The notes: generated by a model not told the origin, from the sequence alone. Numbered from the stretch's first letter, positions 34,454-48,408 are shown. The stretch is 64,000 nt of DNA from Wyeomyia smithii (GCF_029784165.1 NC_073696.1:189200498-189264497); one strand, 5' to 3'. Translations and numbers: made by a program.

Positions 34454-35119
34454 GCCAAATACAATCAAATATTTGTTCGCAGCTGAATCACAAGCGTCGA
34501 AGATGTGTTCCGTGGAAGTTTTCTTCGGTAGCATGAAACATCTAAATAAGTGATGCTAAGTTCAAATGAGATTATAGCATGTAGTGGCCTAACCTCACTT
34601 TTTGTGATATTTCCGGAAGGTTTGTATACAAGGTGTAAGAATTGGGAGCGATAAGCCGGTTGTTTGTTTTCACGACGATTGCGGCCGAATTGGGTCCTAA
34701 AGCTATACCAGTTTTTATATACAACTTTCCACGAGCGGTAATGGCGGACAGTGCACGCAGCCCATTCTGACGTTTTCTGTAGGTCAAGGAATTTTCAATC
34801 GCAGTAACGGAGTAGAAAATATAACAACGTCGTAACGTAGCATAGCAACTTCAACAAACAATGGGCGTTTTGTTATTCAAATTTCGTCGTGTGCATGCAC
34901 GGATCAAAATAAACAAAACTGTTTATTAAAGTTGCTATGCTACGATGCAACATTTCTGTGTTTTTCACTTCAAATATGTCCATAATGGTTCGACGCCCCT
35001 CCCACTTATGGAAGCACATGTTTCTGCACAAATTTCTGCACATCTCGCGATCTAATCAACTAAATGGAACCATATTTAGCAGGTGAATGTTTTTAGTGGT
35101 AACAAATATGTTCCATAAT
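34454..35119. other. Gene-free stretch
   Basis: No gene or bounded element can be supported. A short inverted pair (ATAGCAACTTCAACAAACA near 34841 and its approximate complement TGTTTATTAAAGTTGCTAT near 34919) suggests another small foldback. Confidence 0.35.
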
Positions 35120-36045
35120 CGACCTCAGGCATTATTTTGGATTGTAAGATAGCAACTTCCGGTTTCTGGAGAACAGCCAAAAATGGACGATATCCACCCA
35201 ATATAATAATATCCGGATAAAGAAAGATACACAGGAGCTGAATTCGACCACAGATACCATTTTGAATTCTGAGATGGCGACTTCCGGTTTCGGAAAAACA
35301 GCGGCAAACGACCAAATACCACCCAATATGGGTATTTTCGGAATCGTAATGATGCACTGGAGACACAAATCGACATCAGACACCATTATGAATTGTAGGA
35401 TCGCAACTTGTGGTTTCTGGAAAAAAGCCAAAAATGGCCGATTTCCGTCTAACATGAGTATCTCCGAATCTAGAATGATACACAGCAGCTGAAATCGACC
35501 AAAGACCCCATTTTGGATTCTAGGTTGGCGACTTCCGGTTCCTGGGGAACAGCGGAAAATGATCGAATTACGCCCAATATGGGTGTTTCTTCAACCAGAA
35601 TGACGTTCAGAGGCCAGAAATTATCTTAAATACCATTTTGAAATCCAAGATGGCGACTTCCGGTTTGTGAGAAACAGCCTAAAATAACCAAATACCATCC
35701 AATATGAGTATCTCTGGAACCAGAATGATGCAATGAGCTAACAATTGACCTCAGGCACCATTTTGAATCTCTAAATGGCAACTTATAGGAAGCAGTCGAA
35801 AATGACCAAATAATACTCAACATGGATATTTCCGTAATCGAGATGATGCATAGAAACCAAACATTGACCCTTGACACCATTTTGAATTTAAAGAAGATTA
35901 CTGTTAGTTTCTGGAAAACAACCAAAATAACTAAATACCTCCCAATTTGAGTATTTCCGGTGTCAGATTGATGCCAGAAAATTTGCTGAAAATGACCGAA
36001 TACCACCCAATATGAATATATTCAGAATTAGGGCGATGTACAGAA
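35120..36045. repeat. Satellite-like tandem array, period about 125 bp, about 7-8 copies
   Basis: The landmark CCATTTTGAA begins at about 35257, 35383, 35508, 35633, 35758 and 35877, giving spacings of 126, 125, 125, 125 and 119. Each unit also has GGCGACTTCCGGTTT, CCACCCAATATGGGTATTT and AGAATGATGCA. The units diverge by some 20-30 percent, so the array is old. A weakly related patch lies near 44700-45070 in the UGP intron. Confidence 0.85.
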
Positions 36046-36486
36046 GCCAAAAGTCGAGGATGTTGTCATTTCGATAAAACCAATCATTTCAAACGATTTG
36101 TCTTTTGACTTTGATCATATCCTACGGCCGATTTGCAGACTTTAAATTTGCAGACTTTAAATAGTAATAATAATCAAATAGTACAAAACCACATTTAAAT
36201 TATGTGAAGACCACATATATCAATCAAAACAGGTATAGTTTTAAATAGCCTTTGAATTTCTTTTCTTTCCATAGCTTTTGAGCCACATATTAAATTGTTA
36301 TGAAGTTTGATATTTGTAAGTTTGACACTAGTTATGTTCAAATAAGTCATGTAATCTTTGAAATAATAGACTTTCTTTGTTTTATTAACAATTTAATACA
36401 TAACGGTGGCTTAAGTTCAATTATAATTAAATGAAATGGGAATGTATAGGGCAGCCAAACTTTTAAACCACGTGTTCAATCATAAT

Positions 36487-36850
36487 TCATCAGTTAACCC
36501 TTTGTCTCCGGCAAGGTGTTTTGGCCAATTAAACTACTGGGTAAGGGTAACTCTTCCTAAGACCAATGTCGAATCACCCTCTACTCTTGTGTTCCCGCAT
36601 CTCAGCACACCGCGATGAAACTGCACACACTGTCCTGTGGAAAGTTTATTTCTGTCAACTGAGAGAGTGGTCTCTTTACGCACACTATGTATAATGACTT
36701 ATTATATCTACAGCGGCGCAAGCGATGAGACACGTCAGTTGGTGGCCAACTCCCATGGAAGGCGTATCACGGAAGAGCTCCGTTGTGCTAATTTTACTTT
36801 ACGAACTAATTTCATTTTTTGTCATATTGTCTTACATTTTAAGTTTAGTA
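36487..36850. repeat. tRNA-like repeat, second copy
   Basis: 36487-36536 matches the tRNA-like stretch at 18028-18072 (TGTCTCCGGCA.GGTGTTTT and CCAATTAAACTAC). Downstream blocks also correspond in order (CACACTGTC.TGTG, GTCTC.TTACGCACAC, GGCGCAAGCG..GACAC, ACGGAAG.GCTCCGT). The pair therefore defines a dispersed repeat of about 300-360 bp, tRNA-headed like a SINE. Confidence 0.5.
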
Positions 36851-36959
36851 AAGCGGGCAATGTTTGTAGTTTCGCGGGAATGCGAAGATGAACGGGAATA
36901 GAAGGTGTGACTAGAATTAGAAAAATTTTTCCCTCGTCCAGACGGTTAACCCTTAACTA

Positions 36960-37790
36960 GCCCGCTCATCTGATAATAATATTGACCAAATCGGTTGTGT
37001 GGTTTCTGAGATAATGGAGTTTCGTGATTTTCACATTTCGATACATTACAGACGAAGTTACAGTTCGATTACAGTAAAATTCAATAGGGTGTTATGAGGC
37101 AGCTAGACTTTTTATTTGACACTAATTTTGTGGAAATCGAGTCAGCCATCTCTGAGAAAAGTGAGTGAGTTCAAGTAGTCTTCGGAATATGTTCCTTTTC
37201 ATAGCTGGATTTCACATTTTTAAACATAACAGGCAAAGTAATAGTCTAATTGCAAAACAAATCAATTGGGTATTATGAGGCAACTAGACCTTCCATTTGA
37301 CACTGATTTTATGAAAATCGGTTCAGCCTTCTCTGAGAAACATGATTGAGATTAAGTAGTCTTCAAAACACGTTTCTTGTCATAACTTTTGAACCACGAG
37401 TTCAATCTTTATGAAATTCAAAAGTTAAGGGTAATTTAGGTAGCCCGTTCATTTGAAATCAATTTTGTTAAAATCGGTTGTGTAGTTTTTGAGATAATGA
37501 TGTTTCATGATTTTTACATTTTGATACATAACCTCTAAACTCAAAATCCGATTACAATGAAATTTATTAGGGTCTTATGGGACAATGAGACCTTTCATTT
37601 GCAATTAATTTCATGAAAATCGGTCTAGCCATCTCTGAGAAAAGTGAGTGAGAATAAAAATCTGCACATACACACACACACATACATACAAAAAATGCTC
37701 AGCTTGTCGAGCTGAGTCGAGTGATATATGCCATTCGGCCCTTTGGAGCACTTTTATACTTTCGGTTTTGCAAGTGATTGCTATACCTTT
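36960..37790. repeat. Tandem ~165-240-bp units with a retroelement-like 3' tail
   Basis: Blocks such as AAATCGGTTGTGTAGTTTTTGAG, GACACTAATTTTGTGGAAATCG and CCATCTCTGAGAAAAGTGAGTG recur three times between 36975 and 37650. The array ends with a short CA-rich run and GCTCAGCTTGTCGAGCTGAG, then TATACCTTTCTAGGAGAAAGG. I associate this ending with abundant mosquito repeats but cannot name the family. No open frame. Confidence 0.5.
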
Positions 37791-37844
37791 CTAGGAGAAA
37801 GGCAAAAAGTGCATCGTGTTCCTTCGTTTTTTTAATTAAGATTT

Positions 37845-37933
37845 AAAAAACTGCTCGAAAGGTCTTAAATGACATTTCGCCCATGTACGGTATATGGGAG
37901 AGTTGCCATTTAAGGCATTTCGAGCAGTTTTTT
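37845..37933. mobile_element. Mini foldback element, 89 bp
   Basis: AAAAAACTGCTCGAAAGGTC and its approximate complement (CATTTCGAGCAGTTTTTT) form inverted arms of about 28 bp around a 30-bp centre. No clear target duplication. Confidence 0.5.
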
Positions 37934-38492
37934 TATTCTTCATTTGAAAATCTAGGAAAACGAAACGTGTTGCTGCAGAGCGCTCTGCCTCAGATCAGCG
38001 CTAAGAACCGGGTGTTCGAAATTCTCCCCGAATTTGCTCCTCCGTAAAACTTTAGGACCCAATTCATTAGAAAGCGCATGAGAAACTAGTAATAATGAAA
38101 TTCGTTTTTGCTGCTGGACTACCCAAAACTACAACCCACTGTCAAATCTCATATAAAAAAATTGAAGTAGGTTTTTCGACTTTTCGCACTTGGCGGATAA
38201 AACACCGTACTTACATGTATCTCGTTTCCACTTGAAGAATGCTGCATAAAATTTGTACACGGCTTTTTGAAAATCTCTTTAGAGATTTTGTTCAGGGCTC
38301 GACAAGAACCAAGATGAAAAAAATTCTGAATGGGAGAGAGTATGCAAAAAAACGCTAGTCCCTCCCAGCTGGTCTCGAAGTACGATCACATACATAAGAC
38401 ATACGTAACACTGGCGTTCTTTCTGGTACCCGTTGCTCCATAGTACTCCGTACCTCGTCCTGTCCAACTGCTCGACGAATGATGAACATAAT

Positions 38493-38757
38493 GAATTTTC
38501 TTTTTCTCGGCTTTATTGAACCCAAAAGAAAATCCCATAAGGAACTGTCAAAAAGTTTTTTTTTTACAAAATCAATGCAGCATTTTTCGACTGGAAACGA
38601 GACACCCCCATGTAACGCAATTTTACATGTTTGCCACATGCAATATAACGCTCCGTTGCATATACCCCCCCCCACCCTCTAGAGCGTTTTGTATCATTTG
38701 AATGATCCCTTACAGAATTTTCTTTGAGGCTCGATAAAGCCGAGAAGAAAGAAATTT
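38493..38757. mobile_element. Foldback MITE, about 265 bp
   Basis: GAATTTTCTTTTTCTCGGCT on the left is mirrored by the complement of the right end (CGGCTTTATCGAGCCTC, GAAAATTC); the arms are about 40 bp with mismatches. The interior holds a run of CCCCCCCCACCC and CATGTAACGCAATTTTAC. The latter recurs inverted at 51030-51050. Non-coding. Confidence 0.5.
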
Positions 38758-39855
38758 GAGCCTCAAAAATGATGATGATTTGTAGACAGCATTTTAACAT
38801 ATCAAAATTCAATTAGCAGTGAGTTACTTACCACAAGTTTACATAGTGGGAAACTTTAAAAATTTAGATTTTTTCACTAAACGATAGATTTAAACTAAGA
38901 AAAGCAATTCCAACACGCTATGTACCTACCAAATCCTGTAAAAACATAACCTCAAATAAGAAGCGAAACCGGATCTCATTTATTTGCAATTTCATATGTA
39001 TTTTATTGACAGTAAGCAGTCTACTAAATGCTGCTGAAAGTTTCTAACCAGCGGCGAATTCCAAACACACATTTCTTCGAAGATGAAATTTTTTTTTCAT
39101 ATACTTTCACTGAAGAAATTTCTTCTCTTCAAGAATCGTGTTCTTGGAATTCGGCCGCAGCTGTGTTCTTTTTGACGTCAAGAACATCCATTTTACGCAA
39201 ATATTGCATGAAAACAGTCTACTGTGTATATAAGCCTTGGCTAAAAATTGAATCTATCATTTTCCTAGTTCTGAAGTTCAAATCCAGAAGTCGCACGGTC
39301 GTTTTTAGTTTTGCGTTAAATCGCCAATCCGACTGATCGAAAAGTTATTCTAAAATGATACCATACCCATTATTGCATATACTTTGAGCGGGAGCGATAA
39401 GCAGATGGGCATCGCGCCGCATTCAATTATATAAATACACAAGTACATGATAATACAGAATTATATATACAACACACTATGTGCAAAACAAAAGTAGCGT
39501 TTGATATTTACGTTGTCTTTTCGCTCTGTAAACCTTAACCCCGTTTCATCTCAACAAAAGGACAGTGAGGTATAGAGTCATAAACAAAATCAAATAATTT
39601 TGGCAGTCTTTTATCTGCCAACGTGAAGTGATTGAATCGAATTCATTTTGCTTCCTTGTGATGTGCTGTTACTCTCGTTGGGTTGAATTGCTCGGTGTTT
39701 AGGTCTTGTTTACTTGTTCAGGTGATATTGCAGAAAAGTGAATTCTATTTGATTTATTGAAATATGTTTCTAAATTTACAGGAAGTGCTGTTCTAATATT
39801 GATAGTGCGATATCAAGGTGTTTTTGCGTACAATTTTTTCACGAGCAGAAGAAAA
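38758..39855 (+). promoter_or_regulatory. Probable upstream region of the most distal UGP first exon
   Basis: No gene is seen. TE density drops here relative to the flanking 4 kb, as expected near a promoter and 5' UTR. I cannot point to a convincing core promoter element. Confidence 0.3.
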
Positions 39856-42800
39856 ATGTTGGATGTTCCTAGTGATAAAAAGGTATGTGTTAAATTATTA
39901 AATCAAGTGTTAAAAAGCTTGTTTCTGAATGTTTTGAGCATGTTAAACAACAATTACGAGACATTGAAACTCTTAATTTTTGCTAGTAAACATAAAAAAG
40001 TATGAAAAGAAAGGCCGCCACTATCACCCTTGATGCTCGACCTTCAATGTCCTTGGAATACAAACAATATAAAGCCGGCTCTTTCCAATGCGATAAACGT
40101 TATCAGTAATTGTCTACCCTTTGGCTAAGCACAAGCTTAAGAATTGTCATTCTGTGTAATTTTGTAATATTTCAATACATACAATGACTTTGCGAAATGC
40201 TATGTGCATGTTATATAACTACCAACTATCTTTGTGACCTGTAATGAAATTTGAACACATTTGACTGTTTGTAGTGGGTGGGTATGAATAGTTCAACCGT
40301 TGCCGGTATGGGAATCTGCTGGCAATCTGCGAAAATTGCTAGATGTGCAGACATTCGTGCGTGCTCGATTCTGCTGTCCGTTTATTTACACAGAGCGGTG
40401 CATTTTTTACTATGTTCCTTTAAAATATTGAGAAAATCGTTTCAATTTCTAAGGTTTTAGAGATCATCCATTATTGTGAGATATAAATAAAAACTTTAAA
40501 AGGATTTCATTCCTCCTTCCTAAAGCTATGTAACCCGAATACCCAAAAATTTAACTTCCGTTTTAGGTCAACGATAAGCGCAATTCTTATAAACTATGCT
40601 TGAAATTAATGATCGATGTACCTATTTGCTAAAGATCTGTCTGTAATAATTATACAGTTTTAAATGTTCGTACAATTGTTAAATTGACTTCATTTTGGAG
40701 CTTTCCTTTGATGTCATACGGTATCTATCACTTGCTGGCTACGGGTGGGGGAAAGTCAGTTAGGATTATATTATGCCCGAGAAGATTAACTTTAGAATGA
40801 ATCCTAGTTTTTTATTTGTTTCCTATACAATTTTGAACAATGACGGATTAGAAATTTTCGTGTACAATGAATCATTGAAATTCTTCTAAACCTTGCTGTG
40901 CTTAACAGGTTAGTATAATGAAGCAACAAGAGCTAACAATGATTAGATATTAAACGTAGTGCAAGCGTAGACGCCTATATAAGAGTAGGCAGGACTAGGT
41001 ACGTAACCAAGGCAGTGTAGAAGATGACCAGATAAATGACGACTCTAATTCATCAGTGCAAATTTGGTTGAAATTTTTTAAATCAATTCGACCGATTTTT
41101 GCTGAGTTGGCTAATTACCCAATAAACGACATATACTATTAGCAAATTTATTTATGGATTTTTTCATTTGAAAACAGCCATAAAATTGAATTTGAGATCC
41201 TAGATTAAAAAAAATTTTGAAAATTTGAAACAATTCAAGATGTTCTAAGATTTTGTTCATTCTACTAAACCTCGCATTTTTGTAGAATATATTGGTTTGA
41301 TATTTTTATTTGTTGTAAAGATATTTCTAGTTTTATGCTGAAAATAACCAGAGTGCAAAAACCCCAACGCCAAAAGAAAGGCCTTGTTATATGGAATAAA
41401 CTTGCTGAAGACACTGGGTACATAAAATCAATATTTACAGTCAAATCTAAAACGATCACGATTTTTCGAGTTTAGACCACTGTGCATGCCCTAGAAATCA
41501 TCCCTTGATGACTTTTCTCTATTGCTTGTTATTGTTCGGATATATCGATTTGATAAAAAAAATTACAGCCTTTCTCAAATGTTAGCATAGGTAAATTTCC
41601 AAAAAAATGCAAAGTTGCTTATAAGCAACTATAGAGTAGTAAGGCCTACACTGACTTTCCAAGCATAACATAGCATAGGTTTGCATAGAATATGGGACAG
41701 TTATGCTTGGAGCGGCAGTACACACCCACAAAGTTTCATTGAATTCTGAGAGGATGCTGCCAACATCTGGTCGAATGACTGTCGTAACATCCAGATTTGC
41801 TTTGAGCAAAGAAATCAGTATCAGCTCACACGTAGAAATTAAGAAAAGAAGAAAATTATTTTAATCATAGTTGTTTTATTATTTGGCATTAAACAAGCTT
41901 TGATATATTTTTTAAAACTCAATGAAGTTCTATTTGCAACGATTTCCAAAACTGATTCCTAAAAACCCTAAACAGAACAGTAAAGAGAAAGTAACTTTTG
42001 AAATCAAAATAAGTTTGCGTGATAAGCGTCAGATGAATTCACGACACGTGTGTGCTTATCAGTATTTTTTGTTTTATATTTTAAACATAATTTTGTATGC
42101 ATTGGAGTATTCGCTAGAACGTTGTTTTCCCTCCGCTAGGCACAGTCGGCTGATACCAATACATATTCAAATAATACAGAAATAATGACAATAGCAGAGA
42201 GGAATAACAAATCGTGTTACTAGTATCAACAAGAAAAGTATTCTCTTCTGGATTAACTACCCGGCAGTCATAGATTTTGTTAGCTTCATTCTGATTTTTA
42301 CCATTGACGGAAGCGCACACTCACGGTGAATACTCAGTTTCAACTATCGCATGTTACAAATGGTTATCGCGGTTTAATTACAACGTGCAGCACGCTTAAG
42401 TTAATTCATAGGTAAAGTCTCGATGTTTGCCACTTATCTATTTGTACATCATCGGTTGATATACGTGTTAATAAACACTCGAAGTCTTGTATCTGTACCA
42501 TACAACGAGATAAATCAAGATGACCGGTGCAATTGATATCCTGCTGAAAGTAAGTTTTTGATCTACCCTAGCCTAGACAGTTTATGACATTCTGTTTACG
42601 TTGTGTGTGTACTAAGTAAATGATCTATAGGAGCCAAACAATAGTGATGCGTGACATTATTTCCTGAGGTTGAACGAAAGTCAAATCATACATGAACATT
42701 TTCAAGTGATAGTCGCTAGCGTTGTCGGCGATGGTTATTTCACTATCTAAAGTAGACTGTGTACTGTACGTGCAATATTTATTTTAATCTTGTAATGTAT

Positions 42801-45800
42801 TTTTAATCTATGGTGTTTAACATTAGCAAAACTTGGAATATGTTAATCCATTAACCAGCTTCATCAGAAGACAATTTTGTCGTTGAACACATAACGTACA
42901 GATTATTTATCAGATTTGTAGGTGATGTGTAAGTTACAGTGCGAACTAAGTATTGGCGCGTGATGAGTTCAAAATTTCCTCTATAAAGAAAACGTTCATA
43001 AGATTGATATCGTGTTTTGAACAATGTTAAACATATTTTGAAATAAAGAAATGTGCTCAATAACAACAATTCGGATATTGTGAAATCGTGATACTTTCAT
43101 CAAAATTCCTTTTCTTTTTCGTCCATAAATTTTCACAAATGTCAGTAAAATTTGTTACCTTCATTGTGTTAAAATACAAAATAGGTAATAAACTTTTTTT
43201 TTGAAGAAAAAAAATCTGTGTATTTTCGAAAAAAGTTGCAGTTTTCTAACTGTTATTTTGCTGATGGAATAGCAAACGTAACGTTTTTTAAAACATACGT
43301 ATATTTTATTCTTAATTCCATTTCTGAATAACGACATCTTTATCAAAACTTGAACTACTGTGCCAAATCGAAAATGACAAATTGAAAAAACCGCAATGAC
43401 AGTCTGTTATTAGCGGGTGAAACATTCCCGTTTTTTTATGCAAAATCATTATTAATTGTTAATTATCAATCGTTGATAACAACGTAATCGTATTTCTGTT
43501 GCGAATCTTCTGTTTCTTCAAGAATTTCTCTACTTCCGCTTTTCCTTTTATGTTCGAAACAAAATATTTTTTTTGCTCTTCTTACGCTTTCAATCAAGTC
43601 GTTGGGAAATAAGACCATTGAAACAGTCCCTCAGAAGATCCTTTATATAATCCAGTGGAGACTCAGTTTACAACTGATTAAATGTAACACTGTTTCTCAC
43701 ACGTCGCAGCTCCAATCTTTGCATTTGATTCACACGATACACACAACCCAATAATATCTTCGTCTTGTGTTGAAAAGCCACCACTTCTAGTTAGCCGCAA
43801 ATAATATTTGGCTGACAATGTATTATAAAATACAAGTTTTAAACAAAATCTACCCTATTGATAAAATATCTTCTCGTTCCTCCTGCAATTCTGCAGATCG
43901 CTGATCTAGCTTCCATGCGTAATCTCCTGCCAAACCATCTGCTTTCGACAAATTTTGACAGTTTTTGCTGCAAAAACATACACAATACTTCTCTAAATTT
44001 TACTTGTTCTCCGAAATAAGAGTTAGTATGTGATTTCAAATGTCTCTAACGTCTATCAGGGCATGATTGATCTAGAAACAGCTGTTTCTATTTGAATTTT
44101 TTACAGGTGTCCTTCAGAATATTGAAATGTGGAAAGTAGGTGCAATATAAGACTATTCATCTGGTTGAGGTAAAAAATATCAGCTTCTGGTCGTTATCGT
44201 TCGTCGACGAATGAAGGTTGTTTTCAAATGAGTGGACACGAGATTTCCTTCATTTTAACTTGTGTATTTGCATCACTGTTGACAAATCCCCCAAAGTTTT
44301 TGCGAACTACATGACATTTTATGTTCTTCATAAAAAAACTAGTTAATTTGCTGAAAAGCACAGTTAACAGTTCTATGAAATGTGGTGTTTTACAGCTAAG
44401 CACGTGCAATCGATTGACTATCAGCGTAGCTAAGTGCACAATAATGAGTGTGAACTAAAAAATAAACCGTTTAGCACTGTTAACCGCTATGAAGGCCTTT
44501 TATAGCAGAATAGCTTTGAATTATGTTGAATTCTGATATGATAGTAATCTAGACCACATATCTATGATAGTTGAACGTTCCCGACGATACTCGGGATCGA
44601 AGTTTTCAAAATTAAAAATCATTTCTATTATTTCATTTCCGTATATGCACAACTCCCACAACTCATCATCACTTCAAGTACAACATCAATATTCTAAAAA
44701 CGCACGGAGCAGAAATACCCACACTAGATTGTACTTTGCGATATTGGGCTGTTTTACAGAAAAAGTGGAAGTTGTCATTTCGGATTTCAAAATGACATCT
44801 GGAGTTCCACTTTCAGAAGTATTGGAATGATTGGCCTAATACCATTTTAGATTCCTTTTTGAAACCGGAAACCGCTATCTTGGAATTCGAAATCGCTCTT
44901 GTGAATGATTTTTGGTCTCTAGGCATATTCCTGTTTCTGAAAATACCAATAATTGATGGTATTCCAACACCTTGGGTTGTTAGTCAGAAACCGAAATGCC
45001 ATTACGAAACTAAAAATAGTGAAAATCATCCCGATTTCGTAGATAACCAAATATGGGTTGGCCATTTATTGCTGTTTCGTGGGGTCATCCCAGTTCCCAA
45101 AATACTTTCATTAGGTGGAATTCGGTGCATTGTACAATATAGTACAATCCTTTTTTACGTCACTTTTGGTAAAGGTTTCTGATTTGATACTAAAAATTGT
45201 GCTGTAATTCACAAAACTACGTAAACTTTTAATACTTAATTCGCATCTTAATCGAAATTTGAACCGATGGAATGTGGGCTTTCTTCCAACTAAATGTTAT
45301 TTTATGCTCAAAGACTTTCGAACACATGCCTTTCCTGAACATTAACGAGTTAGAGGCGAATTAAGCGTTAAAAGTTATGAGTTTGCATGTTTTACGTAGT
45401 TTTGTGAACAATATCTTAATTTTTATTCTTTTTTTCATTGTAAACATACGTAGTATTCAACCGAACTTGAAAGGCTTATGTGATTGCTCAAAGAGCGAGA
45501 GAAAAGAGACCTTTCCAATGTATAGACACGTGCTTCTTTTGGCATAAGGCCGTTCGTACGCTTGATTCGTACATCATTGGTAGGGCGATCGTGTTTTAAA
45601 TGAATGGATTGTTCGCCTTATTATTGTCTACCATCAAAGTCTTTCACTACACCTACACTAGTATATATGTGATGCTAGAACATGCCAGAAAGATAATTTG
45701 TTTAACCGATTCACTTAATCGTTAAAACAATATTTCGCATTACATCTCTGGTTCATTTAGCTTTTTGCTGTCGAACAGTTGGTCGTGTTTCACTGCTAGT

Positions 45801-48109
45801 TTTTCATATGAGCAATATTGCGTGATAGAGTATGCGTTTTTGTGATTTGAAGTTACTTAAAAGAGGCTTCTAGTAAAACGATGATGCTTGGATTCCAGAA
45901 TTCGTGTGTAGTATTAAACTCAAAACCAGTTATCGATTACATCGAAAACGATGAAACCCAGTTTAAATTGATAACACAAAAGCTTGAAGATGATTATGTT
46001 AGTATTTTTTTTGCCTTTTGTAATCATCACGATTACGTATTGAATGAACTATAGGTGAATTGTTTTATTTATTGTGCATATTGTTTGTCACCTCGTACCC
46101 TTCCGTGTGATTACTATCAATAAACAGTTAACTGCAATAACCGATTAACTTGAAGGTCACTTGATCGCAAAGAAAAGTGGTTACATTGATAAGAGTGACA
46201 CGTGACTGAAAAAACGATCTATGAAAACTGTAGTCTTTGAGTTGAGCATTGTCAAGTAATTCACAGTACGGCTAGCTGTTGCGTTATGAATAAAAATATA
46301 AACATACCCAACCCCTTCGATAACTACGGTAATTACTCGGAGATACAGCAAGACTTTCAACAAATGGGAAAAATCTAACGAATAATTTATATGTGATGTA
46401 ATTTGTGTCAAGCAGCGGCGTAAAATCCAGAAAATTCATTCGCCTCTATGCTTATGTTGTGTTCCGGTTAAACTATTCAACTAAAAAAGCTTACTATACG
46501 ACTAATATGATTTTTTTAAAATTTTTCTAACAGGTACGTGGCCACCAGCGTGTGCCATCGGATACCAAAGAATTTCACGAGGCTACAAAACGTGACGCCC
46601 TGATACGTTTGCGCAAAGATTTGGATAATCTTCTCATAACGGCCGATGATGCCAAAAAGCAAAACCTTCAGAAGGAGATGTGTGGCTTTGAAGCGTTGTA
46701 TCATCGTTTTCTGCAGGAGGATGGGCCATCGGTAGAATGGGACCGTATTCAAAAACTACCCGGAGAAGCGGTTAAGGATTATTCCAGTTTAAAAACACCA
46801 CAGGAGTCCGAAATTCGTGGAATGTTGGACAAGCTGGTCGTCGTAAAGTTGAATGGTGGTCTTGGTACGTCAATGGGTTGTCACGGACCGAAAAGTGTTA
46901 TTCCTGTGCGCAATGATCTAACATTCTTGGATTTAACTGTGCAACAAATCGAACACTTGAACAAAACTTACAATGCCAATGTTCCCCTGGTTTTAATGAA
47001 TTCGTTCAACACTGATGAGGATACTGAAAAGGTTATTCGCAAGTACAAAGGCTTTCAGGTTCAAATCTATACTTTCAACCAAAGCTGTTATCCTCGCATA
47101 AGTCGTAATTCATTGCTGCCAGTAGCGAGAGATTTCAACATTGATAGTGATATGGAAGCGTAAGTAGCCATTAAAGGGTTTTATCGACGATTTCGCTAAT
47201 AAAGCACATTTTCTTCTTTTAAGGTGGTATCCTCCGGGTCACGGTGATTTTTACCAAGCTTTTCAAAATTCTGGATTACTCAGAAAGTTTATTGAGGAAG
47301 GACGGGAGTATTGTTTCTTGTCTAACATCGATAACCTTGGAGCCACAGTGGATATTAATATTTTAAATCGATTGCTTGGTGACGATCGACAGGGTGATAA
47401 ACACATTGAATTCGTTATGGAAGTAACGGATAAAACGCGCGCTGACGTCAAAGGTGGTACACTGATCCAGTATGAAAACAAGTTACGGCTGCTGGAAATC
47501 GCTCAGGTTCCCAAGGAACACGTTGATGACTTCAAGTCTGTTAAGACATTTAAGTTTTTCAACACCAATAACATTTGGGCTCGATTAGAATCTATTGAAC
47601 GTGTTCTTGATGCTCGGACCATGAATATGGAAATAATTGTTAATAACAAAACCTTGGATAACGGCATGCGTGTTATTCAGCTCGAAACTGCTGTAGGAGC
47701 AGCGATGAAATGTTTTGATGGTGGAATCGGCATCAATGTACCACGTTCACGTTTCTTACCAGTCAAAAAGACTTCCGATCTACTGTTGGTGATGTCGAAT
47801 TTATATAGTCTCAAGTATGGATCGTTGGTGATGTCTCCACAGCGCATGTTTCCCACAACACCACTGGTAAAATTAGGAGATAATCATTTCAGCAAGGTTA
47901 AAGAGTTTCTTGGTCGGTTTGCCAATATCCCGGATTTGATAGAATTAGATCACTTAACTGTATCAGGAGACGTTACGTTTGGTCGTGGTGTCTCTTTGCG
48001 AGGCACTGTCATCATTATAGCTAATCATGGCGATAGAATCGATATACCAGCTGGAGCGATACTTGAGAACAAAATTGTATCCGGTAATATGCGTATTCTG
48101 GATCACTAA
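39856..48109 (+). CDS. UGP: UTP-glucose-1-phosphate uridylyltransferase (UDP-glucose pyrophosphorylase)
   Basis: The enzyme makes UDP-glucose and pyrophosphate from UTP and glucose-1-phosphate in the cytosol, supplying glycogen, trehalose and, via UDP-GlcNAc-linked pathways, chitin metabolism. The core exons are 46534..47159 and 47224..48109, with a 64-nt intron. Recognisable features are the nucleotide-binding loop KLNGGLGTSMGCHGPKS, YPPGHGDFYQAF, FLSNIDNLGATVD, and a C-terminal left-handed beta-helix ending NMRILDH. The core exon opens in phase 0 with VRGHQRVPSDTKEF. Three upstream ATG exons end in phase 0 at GT donors and could supply the N-terminus: 39856..39882 (MLDVPSDKK), 42520..42549 (MTGAIDILLK) and 45881..45997 (39 codons, MMLGFQNS start). 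With the second, the protein is 513 residues, the usual length for this family. Alternative promoters are inference. The 6.6-kb intron interval holds no other gene. Confidence 0.93.
39883..46533 (+). other. UGP 5' intronic interval with alternative first exons
   Basis: Apart from the candidate first exons at 42520-42549 and 45881-45997, the interval is AT-rich non-coding DNA. A ~70-bp patch at 41655-41725 (TTCCAAGCATAAC..GGGACAGTTATGC) is a diverged relative of the MITE at 54334-54418. Weak similarity to the 125-bp satellite appears at 44700-45070. No RNA gene is recognised. Confidence 0.5.
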
Positions 48110-48408
48110 ACGAGCAGAAGTAGAGCAATGCTTGAAATACAAATATCTACTCAGGATTTTCTGTAGACACAAAGTAAGTCATATTCATTCTAGACATTGT
48201 AGTGCAATGTGCTGCTGATATAGTATAGGTGAGGGTGGGAAAACTTACCAACTCGCATGCTATTCTGGTTTATTTTTTCTGTCACCACCAAAATTCATCG
48301 ATTTTAAATGAAATGTTTTTTTTTTTAATTGCTCAAAGCAACTTAGGTTTTGAAAAGTGTACCGTACAATTGAAAATAATTAAAAACAGTTGTTCATGTT
48401 TATCGTTA

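Noticed and set aside
35120..36045. CRISPR-like array appearance
   Set aside because: Repeats are head-to-tail 125-bp units without distinct spacers and the genome is eukaryotic; it is a satellite.
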